64,000 nt of DNA from Trissonchulus latispiculum (Eukaryota > Nematoda > Enoplea > Enoplida > Ironidae), in the NCBI GenBank assembly GCA_030248195.1, contig JASAND010023020.1, positions 26,503 to 90,502 on the forward strand. Direction: 5' to 3'. A program made the translations under genes and the position numbers. Each line of letters begins with the position of its first letter. Position 1 is the first letter of the stretch. The notes below the pieces were generated by a model. The model was not told the DNA's origin and searched no databases. It was given only the letters and a program-made list of their open reading frames with translations. This document shows positions 1 to 12,400 of the stretch, in pieces.

Positions 1-626
1 GGCGTTTTTGGAAAAAATTGAAAAATATTGATGGGTGTGGGGAATTCACTGGTAGAGTTATTTTAGAGACCCTCCCATGACTGACCAGATCTGGTTCATT
101 TGGTTTCAAGTTGAAGCATTTCCTGGTTTAAGTTGTTGGAGATAGCTGGAAGCCTGATATTTTTCAAAAGGTTATTGGGCATGAGGAATTAGCTGATGCT
201 GTTAGTTTGCGGATCCGAGTTATTTTGGGGAGCCTAGGTGGCCTGCCCGGCTTCCAAATCGATCCTCACCGTACTAGTTTTTTTTCTAGATGTAGTTGAA
301 ATGTAATTTCAAAGTCAACAATATATCTGCTCTTCCTCATTAAGCTACAAAAAGAAATTTATTTCGGAACCAAGTACGAAATAGGTTATCCGGACATGTC
401 GGTAAGGACGTCTACACAAATAAGGCTGGTCAGGCTAACCAGGCCGGTTAAGCCGGGTCAGAAGTCAATGAAAAAATTAAATTAGAAGTTGAAAATTAAA
501 AGTTCGTAATTTTATATATACAAAAAGTGTAATTTGGTTGAGTGCGCACAGTCTACAGCAACTAAGGGTTTGAACACTACATGGATACAAAATTTACATT
601 TTAGGAGAGTTGTACATAGAGTTGTT
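1..626. other. Non-coding, nothing recognised
   Basis: I see no exon-like reading frame with splice borders and no clear repeat structure on either strand in this stretch. Confidence 0.5.
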
Positions 627-804
627 CGGGGGCTGGACTTCGGGCCGGTCCCCGGGGGGCTGGCCCCGGGGGCCGGCCCCCATCCGGCCCAGCCCCCTTC
701 TTAAAATTGGGGGCCAGCCCGTGGCCCAGTTTGGGGGCCGGCCCCCACAACGGCCCCGGGGGCCGCCCGCAACGACGGCCCCCGGGACGGTCCCCGGCCC
801 CCAA
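627..804. repeat. GC-rich GGGGGCC/GGCCCC repeat island
   Basis: An abrupt 178-bp island of GGGGGCCGG and CCGGCCCC blocks in AT-rich surroundings. The ends are roughly complementary (GGGGGCTGG at the left, CCGGCCCCC at the right), so it could fold back on itself. A second island of the same composition lies at 1306-1450. Open frames across it (rich in Gly, Pro, Arg) exist on both strands only because stop codons are scarce in such sequence; I do not read them as genes. Confidence 0.7.
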
Positions 805-1305
805 ACCATTCTAAGCTTGACATTTCTGCATAAACGATTTGCTATTTCCACCAGCACACATGCCTGATGTGTCTGCACGTCTTCTTGCGCTTTACTCCAA
901 CACATAACAACGATGTATACACAAAGTTTTCTCAATGTTTCTGCAACTTTTCTCTATAAGTATGGTCTTGAACGCCTGGCTGAAGTCTACAGCCTAAGCT
1001 TTCTGTCGTGCCGTCGTCTCTAGCTGAGCTGAGTCGAGTAAAGGACAATCACATAGGAAACAAGCATGGTTTAGTTGCGGAAGTTGCTTCGTCTTAGTCA
1101 GCCTTTGCCAACTGCAGGTTAACGACTTGGTTCAGTTTTGCGATCGCATTGAATTTTTGTTTAACCTGTCTGTAATGGCAAGAACATTATCCGAGTTGCT
1201 TGTTTGTACCGCTTCATTTTTGTTAGTAATTAGACGGTTTTCTTAGGATAGGAAATAAAAACAATGTCTGTAGTTGTTCTTCCTAAGAAAGCACACATTC
1301 ATTGA
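805..1305. other. Non-coding, nothing recognised
   Basis: Unique-looking sequence between two GC-rich islands, with no exon or repeat that I can support. Confidence 0.5.
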
Positions 1306-1450
1306 GCCGGGGGCCGACTGGGGGCCGTCCATCCGGACGGCCCCGGGGGCCGGGTGGGGGTCGGGCCCCCGGGGCTGGCCCCCAAAGTAGTGGCCCAGCC
1401 CCCGGCCCAGCCCCCAAAACTCGGGGGCCCAGGGGCCGGCCCAGCCCCCT
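1306..1450. repeat. GC-rich GGGGGCC/GGCCCC repeat island, second copy
   Basis: Second island of GGGGGCC and GGCCCAGCCCC blocks, with the same composition and sharp borders as 627-804. It contains a small palindrome, CCGTCCATCCGGACGG. Probably the same short element family; no target duplication was identified. Confidence 0.7.
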
Positions 1451-3083
1451 TTTTAACGAATCGAGGACAACTCTAGACTTGTATAATAGAACGCGGAAGA
1501 TAGAGATGGATGAAAACATGTTTCAGTGATGAGAATCACACTTAGCAACAACCTTCAGGGTCAGCTCTGTTTCACTCTTACACTCTTTGTCTACTGTGTA
1601 CTGTACAATATGGAGAACACATAAGATGCTTACCGATCAAGAATTCTAATGAATACAAGATTTAGGCAACATCTTTTAATTCAATTATGATAAAATAACA
1701 GCAAATTAAGTCACACATCCTAACACAGTAAACGAAAGCTTGCTTGAAACTCTAAAAAAGTATATAGGAAATCGGCAGAGGGTAAAAGTTGTATATGTAT
1801 AATTTAACAAAAGGCACAATGGAGCATAGCATAGGCTACGTCATAATAAATAAAATATGAAAAGGAAAGTGGTCTCCCATTTTGGCTAACTTTTGAAAAT
1901 TACATTTGAAGGCAGTCCTAGCCTAGGAAGCCGGGCTGCCTGTGAAGAACTAGCAGCTGCTTTAATAACTTTACTGATCAAGGGACGTAGAAAGGAGCCT
2001 GGAAAAGAACTTGGGAAAGCATTGAGACTTGCTTAGGCTATAGTTGGAAGGCAGAGCCTGTGTGTGTCGGTCGGCTTAAAAATATATGGAGAGAGAAAAG
2101 GAGAGATAGAGAGCGAGGGAGCTGAGAGAGAGAGAGAACTTAGAGTAGAGTAGAGTAGAATGTACTCAGCGGGGAGTGAAAATGTACGTATTGATCGAAA
2201 TAGTAACCGATAGTATTCCCTGTTACAAGTCAATAACGCGGCCATGATAAGTCCGCACCTACACACACCTCTCATAAAAGTGTTGTCCCTTTCCAGGCCC
2301 AGCAGGTCTCACTCAGTTATAGGCACTAGGCGCCAGAGCAAACACAGAAAATAAGGGCCCCCTTTCTGACGAGCAAAAGATGATTTTCCCACAGAAAGAA
2401 AACTCTGACGAATAAATAGCGCGGAAAACTCATTACACGCTGGCCGCTAAATTGAAACTTGGCCGTTATGCAGAGCAGCCCTACCATGGAGCTTTCAGTT
2501 CAGCTCAGACCCAGGCTAAGGTAGGTGAACACGGCACTCCAAGCCTGAGCCTAGCCAGCCAGGCAGTTAGCTATGTCTACAGCGTCAGGTTTTGACTTTC
2601 TGAGAGCCAGCATGTAATGACAGACATTCACTCCCTATTGAGTTTGACAGATGCAACCTTATACAAGGCCTTGGTTTCATGGCAAACTTTAGGAAAAAGA
2701 GTCAAGCCAAGCCTCCCCCCTTCCCCTTCTCTTCGTCTGGAAAACTTCCTTTTAATAAGGTCACGGGTGTTTTGGGAACTAGATATGTTAAAGGCAAGGA
2801 TTTGTTAAGAAATGGGGAAAGAAAGGAAAAGATCGATCATTTTCTTTGCTTCTTTGCCCAGCTAGTCATCAGCCCATAAAGATCATTAGCAGAACTTCTA
2901 AGGAAAAAAGTAATTATAAGGAAAGCAGGTAATTGCAGGCACGAATGCAGTCGGAAACCCTAAACCTAAACCCAGGTAAAATAGTCACAAAAGAGATTCA
3001 AAGGACGGTTAGAAGAAGAGCAACTGAAGCTGTAGAAATTGCCCACATTCAACACATACATGCATATATATATTATGTATGTG

Positions 3084-3086
<3 letters not shown>
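1451..3086. other. Non-coding, with a purine tract
   Basis: Includes a GA-rich tract at about 2085-2160 ending in several TAGAG copies. A weak minus-strand terminal-exon candidate at 2689-2736 is listed among the rejected items. Nothing else recognised. Confidence 0.45.

Positions 3087-3124
<38 letters not shown>
3087..3124. repeat. (TA)n microsatellite
   Basis: Uninterrupted TA dinucleotide run of about 38 bases. Confidence 0.95.
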
Positions 3125-3126
<2 letters not shown>

Positions 3127-3501
3127 CTTGTACCTTTTTCGTAAATTTTAGTATCAGTCATGCAGGGACTAAAGGCCTTGTGTGGTGGGCGACTTTTTTC
3201 TTTTGTATTTGGCTTAGCATCGTTGGGTACACCGTGGACCCGATGCCGATAGATGCTGCTCTCGGCAGACTACTGAAAAGCAGTCAAGTAAGCTGAGAAG
3301 CGAAGGCCAAGGATAAAAAGCAAGACCCCCAAGCCAGACTGACAGGCGGTTATTGGCCAGGGTCAGCACAGCTGAGATAGCCGCAGTCACCCTCAAGACA
3401 GCTGTCGTTGTTTACCCGACGGTAGCTGCCCCCCGCTTATATAGTGATGGTGGGTGACTTGAAGCATTGTAATAATTCAAATAAATTCAAAATTCAATTT
3501 T

Positions 3502-3639
3502 CTTGCATACTCGCACTCGCAATGTTGATCCTCGCACTAGCACTGCTAGTTTGTCGAGTCGCCGTAGTTTTATGGTGCACTTGACTCGACAACTAGTACT
3601 AGCATTGCGAGTTCTCGTATGCTAGTACTAGCATGCAAG
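3502..3639. repeat. Short foldback element
   Basis: Imperfect inverted repeat of about 138 bp. The left end begins CTTGCATACTCGC and the right end finishes in its near-complement GCATGCAAG. The inner arms share TTGTCGAGTC and its complement GACTCGACAA. CTAGTACTAG-like palindromes lie in the arms. It probably forms a long hairpin; no family recognised. Confidence 0.55.
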
Positions 3640-4936
3640 TCGAAGTTTTATGGAATCGCCCCCTGGTTTCTTTGACCTATTACTGTAGTTTCTTTGCATC
3701 AGACATGGTGAAATACACGATCCTGTGCTGATCCGGCGTAAAACTATAAACTATACATTTTCTCTCTGGCTTTTTTTATCAACTTAAAGTGAGGTATGTT
3801 TTGTGAAAAATTAAGGAATCAACAATCTTCTTTAGTCATAAAATTAGGCAAATGTGCAATTATATGCTTAGTACAAAGGCTTCTATTTAATCGATTAAAG
3901 GAAATCGTGCCCTACACAACTGACCACTTAGTGATTTTTCTCTACAATTAGTATTACTGTCATATGCTGTTCGCTGATGCTGTTATCTGTGACATCTGGA
4001 ATCTGGCATATGACATCTTTGAAGCCGGTTTCTCGGCACACTTGCGATTGGTTCAAACCTCGATCAGAATCCAACGTTTATTTGCACATGTGGATGTGTT
4101 TGTGCAGTGTATAGTTTCCCTTTCTGTTATAAGCTTGCAACTTCATTATCACTAAAATTTTCACGAAGCAAAATTGTCCAAAATTGAGAAGAACTTCAGA
4201 ACGTCCGCTAAATCAAAACTGTAGCAAGATTTATCATATACTTGATGTTTAACGTTAGGATTGAAATAGATAACAAGACTTCTGTATGTCTAGCGAAGTA
4301 AAACCTAAAGAAAAAACCCTCCCCAGAATAAAGGGGTTCTCATGTTATATTTTTCTAGTACTATTATGACTATATTCCAAATATATGCTAGATATGCATT
4401 ATAGATAGGCAAACTTTCAGAAACCAGTCTGAATCTACTGGGGGTGGGCACCTGGCTCTCACAAATTTAGACTGAAAAGCTGCCGGTGTAAACTTGCAGT
4501 GGTAGACCCGATGTGGTTTAAGCTAAACACAGTTCTGGATGGAAAAATTCAAAACCCTATAGTTCCTCCTGATCCCAGATTCCACAAATCTATCTCCCCT
4601 TCCTCAGCTAACTTAAAATATGTAGATCAAATATCTTAAAAATTAAGAACCCCCTGCCAAGAGCCCCCGCCAGAAAAGCAAACTAGGCAGTGATTATGGC
4701 CACAGTCACAGTTGACCACCCACTCTGGAAATTTCTTTGTCCACGCAAACAAAGCTCGCAATTTTATTTTCTGTGTCCGGTCCACCCGCAGGCGTTGCTA
4801 TGTCCACCCAACTAAAAATACAAACAAATTGGCATGAATGGGTTGTCGCTGTCATTTTTCCTCTTATCAAGGGAGGAAATAACTCAGTTTGCATACATGT
4901 AGGAGCTTTATCTCCATTACTACTTTTTATTTACTC
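3640..4936. other. Non-coding, nothing recognised
   Basis: No exon with splice borders, RNA gene or repeat identified. Confidence 0.45.
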
Positions 4937-5610
4937 AGCGAGAGCTTTCGAACGATACCCATATTGGGCGATTGGCGTTACTTCCAAATTTAACCATTTG
5001 CAGCATCACCGTATCGAGTACTTTCGCATGTCGCAACGAGGTGAGTCCCCAGGTGTCCATAGAGTTCTTTCCCCCACCCCCTACCCATATGCAAAATTTT
5101 CGCCAAACCGGTCCACCTTAAAAGTTAGAAGAGGGACACATACGGCAAGAAATAATAATAAATTAACTAGCGAAGTAGCGATAATGGGCTCCCGCTGCTT
5201 TCTCTGTTTTTATGCTAAAATATTTCTCAAAAGATGTACTTCTGTATAGTCCAATTCGTGAAGTCCATATCGAGAGCTTCCACCTGAGTACCATATTGAC
5301 CATATTTCAATAAGTTTCCTATTTTGGTGGTTTTGGCCGATTTTGGCCATTTTTGACCATTTCGAAGCTTCGTAACTGAAATTTTGTACACTTAGGCGGC
5401 TTGGCCCTATTAAAACATTTTATCGACTCAACGAGAGCTTTCGAATGAGGCCGATATTGGGCAGTTTCCGTTATTTCAATGTTGACCACTTGCAGCATCA
5501 CCGTATCGAGTACTTTCGCATACCGCAACAGGGGATCCCCAAAGATGTCCGCGAGGACCTTCAACTAACAATTACCCACATGCAAAATTGTAGCCAAATT
5601 GGCCTAGCCA
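4937..5610 (+). repeat. Two diverged direct repeats about 480 bp apart
   Basis: Segments at about 4937-5130 and 5425-5610 share long blocks, for example CGAGAGCTTTCGAA, CAGCATCACCGTATCGAGTA and CATATGCAAAATT-like sequence, in the same order and orientation. They look like two aged units of one larger repeat. A related GAAAGCTC-with-GATACC motif recurs in the element tail near 37110. Confidence 0.6.
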
Positions 5611-6364
5611 ATCTTAAGATAGGTGGGTGGGTGGACAGGGGGTGGTGGTAGGTACGAGGATAAATAAAAACAGATGAAACGGTTGCCTTTTTGTGAAAAA
5701 ACCGGCAACCCAATAATTGATTAAATATGTAAATAACGGACATACCCAAATTAAAGGTTGCCTTTTTGGTAAATGTCCTCTGCTATAATTTTTTGAATTA
5801 AAAAAGGCTGTGCTAAATTGTGTCCCCTGCAAATCTTCTAGTACTGCCATCACATATCCAAATTCTTCACGTCATGCTCTAATTTCTGAAAATTACAGTG
5901 TCCAGATCTAGCCAGATGGGAATAAAGACTTGACCAGATTTGCCGGGACCCACATTTATGGGTAGTCAACTGTGTCCATGTCCAGCCCGGCCCGCGGGTA
6001 CACGGGGACCACTTCCAACTCTGATTATGATTACTGATCAAATCTCTCGAAAAGTTAAGAAAGAACCCCCAAGAACCTCCCAAACCCAAGAATCCTCGTC
6101 AAAAATGAAACTACACATACAGTTATAAACTAAATCTTTTGAAAAAATAAGGAATCCCCGTTAACTCCCCCCCTAGAATCCCTATGAAAAAATGCTACAA
6201 GAGAAACAGTTAGAATTAGTAGATCAGAAAAGAGAAACAGTTAGAATTAGTAGATCAGAACGCAGCAAAAAGTGAGTTTTATTTTATGTTATCGTGGGCT
6301 GGCGAAAATAGCCTTTCTAATCCGCTTCTGTTTTTGCAAGGTTCCTTCAAGACTATCGACTCAC
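5611..6364. other. Non-coding, with small repeats
   Basis: Holds a 31-bp tandem duplication at 6200-6262 (unit begins GAGAAACAGTTAGAATTAGT) and a diverged repeat at about 5890-6010 whose relative lies at about 6575-6690 (shared core with AGATG.GAATAAA and TGTCCATGTCCAGC). No exon seen. Confidence 0.5.
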
Positions 6365-6418
6365 CCCAGTAGAGGAGTTGCATCTTCTTTTGGACGTTGT
6401 TGGTTCAGCATCGACTGT
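6365..6418 (-). CDS. Gene B exon 3
   Basis: 54 nt, phase 0 to 0. Acceptor CATTTTCAG, donor GTGAGT. Encodes 18 residues beginning TVDAEPTTSKRRC. The next exon was not found. Confidence 0.5.
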
Positions 6419-9400
6419 CTGAAAATGTTACTAAAATTGCGTAAGTGACAAACCACATGCGGTGCATCAAATCCAACTTCACGAAAACTAGTAATTCAAT
6501 TAAATAATTACGTACTGATTTTTAGTTTTCACTGATCTTTGGAGAAAATTGAAGCAGGTCATTGACTCTAAACGATTTCAGTTTACACATCTACCTAGAT
6601 GAGAATAAAATCTTGATCTAATTTGTCCGGTCGGGCATTTCCAGGTAGTATGTACGTAAACTGTGGCCATGTCCAGCACGGTAACGTAAAACGACCTCTT
6701 TAAAATCGCTGTTAAAATCACTGAGTGAATTTAAACAATCTTCAGCTTACCTCACAACCACCTTCTTCAAGAAAATGCTGCAGCTGACTTCGAAGAAAGT
6801 AATTTTCCTTTTCAAGCTCTAAATAATATCCAGCAGCAAGGTGTTCGTCGACAATAGGCGCCTATAAAACAACAAAGCAGATTTGCCGCGAGTTCACAAG
6901 GAAAAAGAATTTACTCTATAAAATATGAAGGATCTTCATGTTAGTTTACAAAATGATGGAATTCTGATTGGCAAATGTCAACATATTGCGAATAAGAGGT
7001 TTTTATGATCAGATTGGCAGTTGACTTCCCCTCAATCGATATAAGGAGACGCAATGCTTCGTCGAGTTTCTCCAAGTTTGTTTTTCTTGTTTTTCAAGTT
7101 TCTCAAATGTCACGATCACCATTACAAAAAGTTTTCAAAAAGTTTCACTGATTCAGCTTGGATGACTTGGGTGATCAAAGTTTTCATCTTAACAAGTACC
7201 TATTACACTGATTAATCCCAGCAGTAGTAGCTATCGGAGGTTTGGAAATGGGACCTGTGCAGGGCCATGAGAACGGCGAAATTTGGAAATTTAGCATGTT
7301 CAGTTGATAATCTCGCAGATCTTATGCATGCAACCAGGCGGCTGCAAGTGTATACTAGTCAAAAGTCAATAAGTTTGGACCACCAACTAACATTAAACTT
7401 TTGGATAGTATTGTTTCCATACAAATCACGAAGTTAATTGAGTGACTCAAAATTTTATGAAACTCACATTAGGCAGCAAATAGGGGCGCCTGAACCAGTA
7501 GTTCATATGTAATTTCCGTTACATAACCACAAAGATGGTACAGTTGCATAATTAAGGCAAAGCGACCACATTAATTGGTTTATAGTAAAATAAATTAAAA
7601 GGCAACAAATTTAAAAAATATGTATAATATTAATAAGACAAACACAGTTACAATACATGGCTACAGATTTGAAATTCCTATTGCAAAATATGTAGATGCT
7701 CCTGCATTGCCAGCCTGTATTCCCTGTTTGTTGAGTACTCTTATTCGACGTTATTTTGTGAGTTAAAGCTTATAGAGTTAACAAGAACACTAATAATTAT
7801 AATAATAATATTAATAATGAAAAAATAACGATGCCATAAAGACTATTTTTATTCTATTATAATGTTGATTGATGATGGAAAACGCTTGTTTCCTAGAGCA
7901 AGAAATATTATTAAAAATGTGAAATTTCAGGAAACTAGATATTTATTTGATTGGTCTTCTGAATCCGTTTAAAATGTATCCAGTCAACGAGTGAGGTAAT
8001 TGTCCTTCTATTGCAGTTGTAGCAATTGAACACAGACGTCAATCAATATTAGGGTTCAGTATTAGCAGGAGCTTGTAATAGGAAAAGTAGGACACTAGAG
8101 ATGAGAATTTTGGCTCGCGGCTCGGATCGGCTCGGCTCGCGAGCCGAGCCGAGCCGACCACAACCAAAATTATAATTCGACAAAATTTTCCTATTATATG
8201 TATTTCCGTACTTGTACAAACAAAATCGCAAACAAAAGAAACTAAAATTTGCTGCTTGCACAAAAAGGTTTATAAGCTGTTTTTCAAGACATATGACCAA
8301 GACAAAGTGAAAATAAATAAAATTTGAAGCTTGACGAGCCGAGCTGAGCCGAGCCGACCCACTTTCAAAATTTTCCCGAGCCGAGCCGAGCCGAATTCAT
8401 TTTTAGCGAGCCGAGCCGACTTCATTTTTAGCGAGCCGAGCCGACTTCATTTTTAGCGAGCCGAGCCGAGCCGCGCCGAAAAAGGTCGGCTCGTCCTCAT
8501 CTCTATAGGACACTCAGCGCTTCGCAAATGATGTATTAAGCCTGCACTATGCTTTTAACTATGTGATATTTTAAACAATAATTTATTAATTAATTTTTAA
8601 CGATTAAAATTAAGTTCGGTTCAGGCAATCTCCTGTAAACCTTTACACAAAATACCAGTTTCATGAATTTTCTCAAAATACCGTTCGATCTGTTTTTCGA
8701 TACCGCCTTTCGTTAGCTTGATATATATGTGTGTATATATATTGTATATATATATATATATATTGTGTTATATATATAAATATATATATGTATAATATAT
8801 TGTATATATATGTATATATATATAGCTAAAGTTGCAATCTGGGTCTGGGGGGTGGTAATTTGGAAAAGAACCGAGGTTTTGACCTTCTAGTGATTCAAGC
8901 ATATAGCGGCGGCTTCTTAGTACATTGCGAACAGATGAGTGTTTTACTTTTCGTATTGTGAAGTTTTAGTATTATGAGTGACAGTTGATCTTAACCGGTC
9001 TACCCTAATAATCGCAATGATTTATCTAGTTCAGCTCAAGAGAAAGAATTACTTTTATGCTTCTAAACCTCTACAGTTTACTTTGTTCTACAACGCTCAA
9101 AGCTGGAACTACTGCTGAAAGAAGGTGAGTGTTAGAAATGAAATAACTAATTGATAAACGAAGAGAATGACAAGGAAAAGGTTGATAATTTAAGAAGCCT
9201 TCTCTGTCAGTCAACTACGGCTAACCGTTATCATAAAAACTGTGCGCATTCTGCAAGCCAAGTCGGCGTATTAGCATCAAGAAAAGATAAGCCAATAAGT
9301 TGGGATTAATCCTATCCTATGTAGGGTGCGCTTGCATCCCCAATTTTGATAAAACCCAAACCAATTGAACTGGTGTTATTTTATAAGCAAAGAAATATAA

Positions 9401-12400
9401 ACGGTGGGATAACGCCCTAATTGGCTTCCGTCGTCGCAAAATAGGAAAAAGCTTCACAGCACGTGACCCATTATACCTCCCAGAGTGTCACCACCTTTGC
9501 CTTAAGGTGTGGATATGGAGAAAAGTCTGTCTATATGGAAGATTTCACGTCAGTCAGATCCAAGGTCTAAAATAGTCTAGAAAGGTCTGAGACATTTTCT
9601 CACTGTAAGACTCTAAAGCTATTGTTGAATTTTTTAACCTTTAATCAGCCTAAAGTGTTCAGAACTTCGGTTAGATTAGGCAGTCTTATGAATAATCTAA
9701 ATGTAGGGATCTTAAATGGCATACCACCGTCTTGGATGGAAATCGCATTGTACACTTCGAAGTAGTTTCGAATAAAAATTTATCTGTAATCTTTTGGAAC
9801 AAACACTAAGGAAAGAATTGATATCAGAATTTGTTGATTTTCTAAAATCCTGAAACCTTCCATGCATCGTTGCACACATAAGTTGCAAGCTTAGCTGAGC
9901 TAAACATGGGCAAAAAGCAAAAGTGAGATTCAGATTCAGCTTCAGATTCGTGCTGTACGGCCAGACATGTGCAGAAGTGGAAGTTCTGGGGGGTGAGGGA
10001 CCCCTCTGGGGGTGAGGTAAAAGTCTGGGGGGTGAAACCTCCCCCCCCAAGCACATGTACGTGTACGACCCCAAAACCCATGGACTGCAGCTCTTTAGCA
10101 CAAACACAATCAAACACGAAAATTTCTTGGTTCCTGTTAAAATTCATCGAAAACTCCTAATTTCGCGAAATAAAAATTTTTTGCGACATTTGACCTCAAC
10201 GTAGGTCGAAATCAGAGAAATATACCAACCAAGCCATACAAATTTTTTGCTCGATTGGTTAAGTTTTAGAAATCTTTAGCACTGCATGAAAGAGTACTAG
10301 GAGAAGACCCCCAAAAGTTGCTGGAAGGATAGTTTAATTAAGAAATTTGGGGGAACGGTGTGTGGTTGATCCAAATGCTCTTTATGCAGTCTTAGGTAGT
10401 CATTTACCCTATCCTTTACAAGCATAGAGCCCAGGATTTAATACCTGAAGGAAATTCATTCTGCATTGAAAAGGTTTCTAAAATATGCCTAGTAACAAGG
10501 CTGCAATTCAGAGAAGATGAAGTCCTAGTTTTCTATTCCTAACACACTCCAATTGCATTTGCACTAAAAGCCAGCTTGAAACTACAGAAGCATAAATACA
10601 TTACAAATAATTTATGGTTTATATTCTCAATTCAGACATTTTTCAGAGTGGAGGAGGAGGACCGTCTTCTAGATCGGCAGTCTTTTAACGTAAGGTTTAA
10701 GAAAACTTAACTCTCAACCATAATAATAATAATAATGTTGTTGTTGACGAGGATTATGTTGATGCTAGGTATAAATTCCGTAGAAAGCTTTATAGCCTGG
10801 TACGGGTATCAACTTTGTGAAATCTTTAAGTGTATGCACCCCGATTGAACGCTGAGCTGAACGCTTTGGATATCACACGTGATAAAAATTTGAAAATCCC
10901 CAAACTCAATTTTTCAATTACTCATGTTAACCAAATTAAACGTAAAACATTGACGAACTAGCGAAAATTTTTAAACACAAAATTGTAACTTCATTACACA
11001 TTTGTGTGTTTGAGCAGAATTCACTCCTCTTACACATTCTGAACTCTGAATCAATATCCGGGGAATCCCCAACCAATTGGATCCTGATAATGAAATCAAG
11101 TCTGGTTTTAGTTACATAACTTCTTTTTCTGATGTTTTCGATTTAAACCTTCTGATTTTCGACCTGTGACCTTAAAACGCGAAGAAACAAGATAAAACGA
11201 AAGAAATCTCGCTACCTAACAGTAGCTGGAATGATACATAGGTAGTGTCCACAACACATGATATGAAATGGAGACTTGGAGAGGTGCATATTCTTTCGGT
11301 TTATCAAAACTTGCTGCGTAGAAAAGATAGGATTATAAAACAGTTTAACACTGGCTTGCACCAACCATTTTTAACTCGGTGTTACGTTAACTCGGTGTTA
11401 ACAAGAGATAACCCGCAGTTAGACCGTTGCACCAAATTAGGTTAACGTAACTCGGTGTTAACCTTAAGGTTAACTCGGTGTTAAACACCAAAAAGTTAAC
11501 CCTCAGCGGGAGTAGGGTTAACCCTTATAGCGACACTATTTTTAAGGATATTACTGTTATTTTTATTGCTGAATTAAATTCTATGGTAAAATAGGGGTAC
11601 TGAGTGATAATTGAATAAATGAGTGATTAGGACGATTCAGAAAAAGCTTCCACAAATTTCTCAATTCCTCAAAAATTGCTTTGACCCCTTCGACAGCTAT
11701 GATGACTCTTGAAACGAAGGTTCCTTTCAGAAAGGACATTGAGGTAAGGTTTACATAGAATTAATTTTACAGTGCCCTTCGAGATCATTGTATTTCATTG
11801 TATCAAGTCCAGTACAAGAAAGTATTCTGTTAACCTTATTCTCCAGCTGATAACACCGAGTTAAATGAATGGCTATAACCGCTTCCCGATTGGATGGAAA
11901 CTGTTTCTGGCTCCCTACGGATTGGCTAACCCTCTATTAAAAGTTAACTCGGTGTTAACCTTCAGGTTTCGTAACCCTGAGCTGAAAAGCGTTGGTGCAG
12001 AGGGTTAGGGTTAACCTTAACCATAAGGTTAACTCGGTGTTCTGTAACCTGCTGCACTCAGGGTTAACTCGGTGTTAACCTTAACTTTAATCTTATTTGG
12101 TTCAAACGAGCGTAAGAAAAATAAAAACTAAAAATTGTTTCCGTCCTAAATTGATAACAAAAATATATTTAAGTTAATTTTGGCTACGCATATATCGACT
12201 TTGTTCATTTATAGCTGAAAGTCGGGCAATCAGAGAAATGAAAACATCCATTGACAGATGTGAAATATAGTAGTATTTTAGAAGATAGGAAACTCCAAGA
12301 GATACCTTTGCTTTAATAAGGCAAAATATTGCCATGTGCCCAACAAGGGCTCTGCTCTATTTTATTCCGGACAAAGCACCCTGCTAAGTAATTACCTTTG

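Noticed and set aside
594..1529. Overlapping Gly/Pro/Arg-rich frames on both strands
   Set aside because: They lie in GC-rich repeat islands with few stop codons; no start, splice or conservation evidence.
2689..2736. Possible terminal exon of gene B (acceptor TTTTCCAG, 15 codons then TAA, basic)
   Set aside because: The frame fits in phase 0, but the exon is short, low in complexity and has no independent support.
4737..5249. 170-codon plus-strand frame
   Set aside because: Overlaps a diverged direct repeat also present at 5425-5610; no recognisable domain or splice context.
10647..10689. Plus-strand exon-like segment between TTTTTCAG and GTAAGG, open in one frame (EEEDRLLDRQSF)
   Set aside because: A single 43-nt segment with no partner exon on the plus strand; likely chance.
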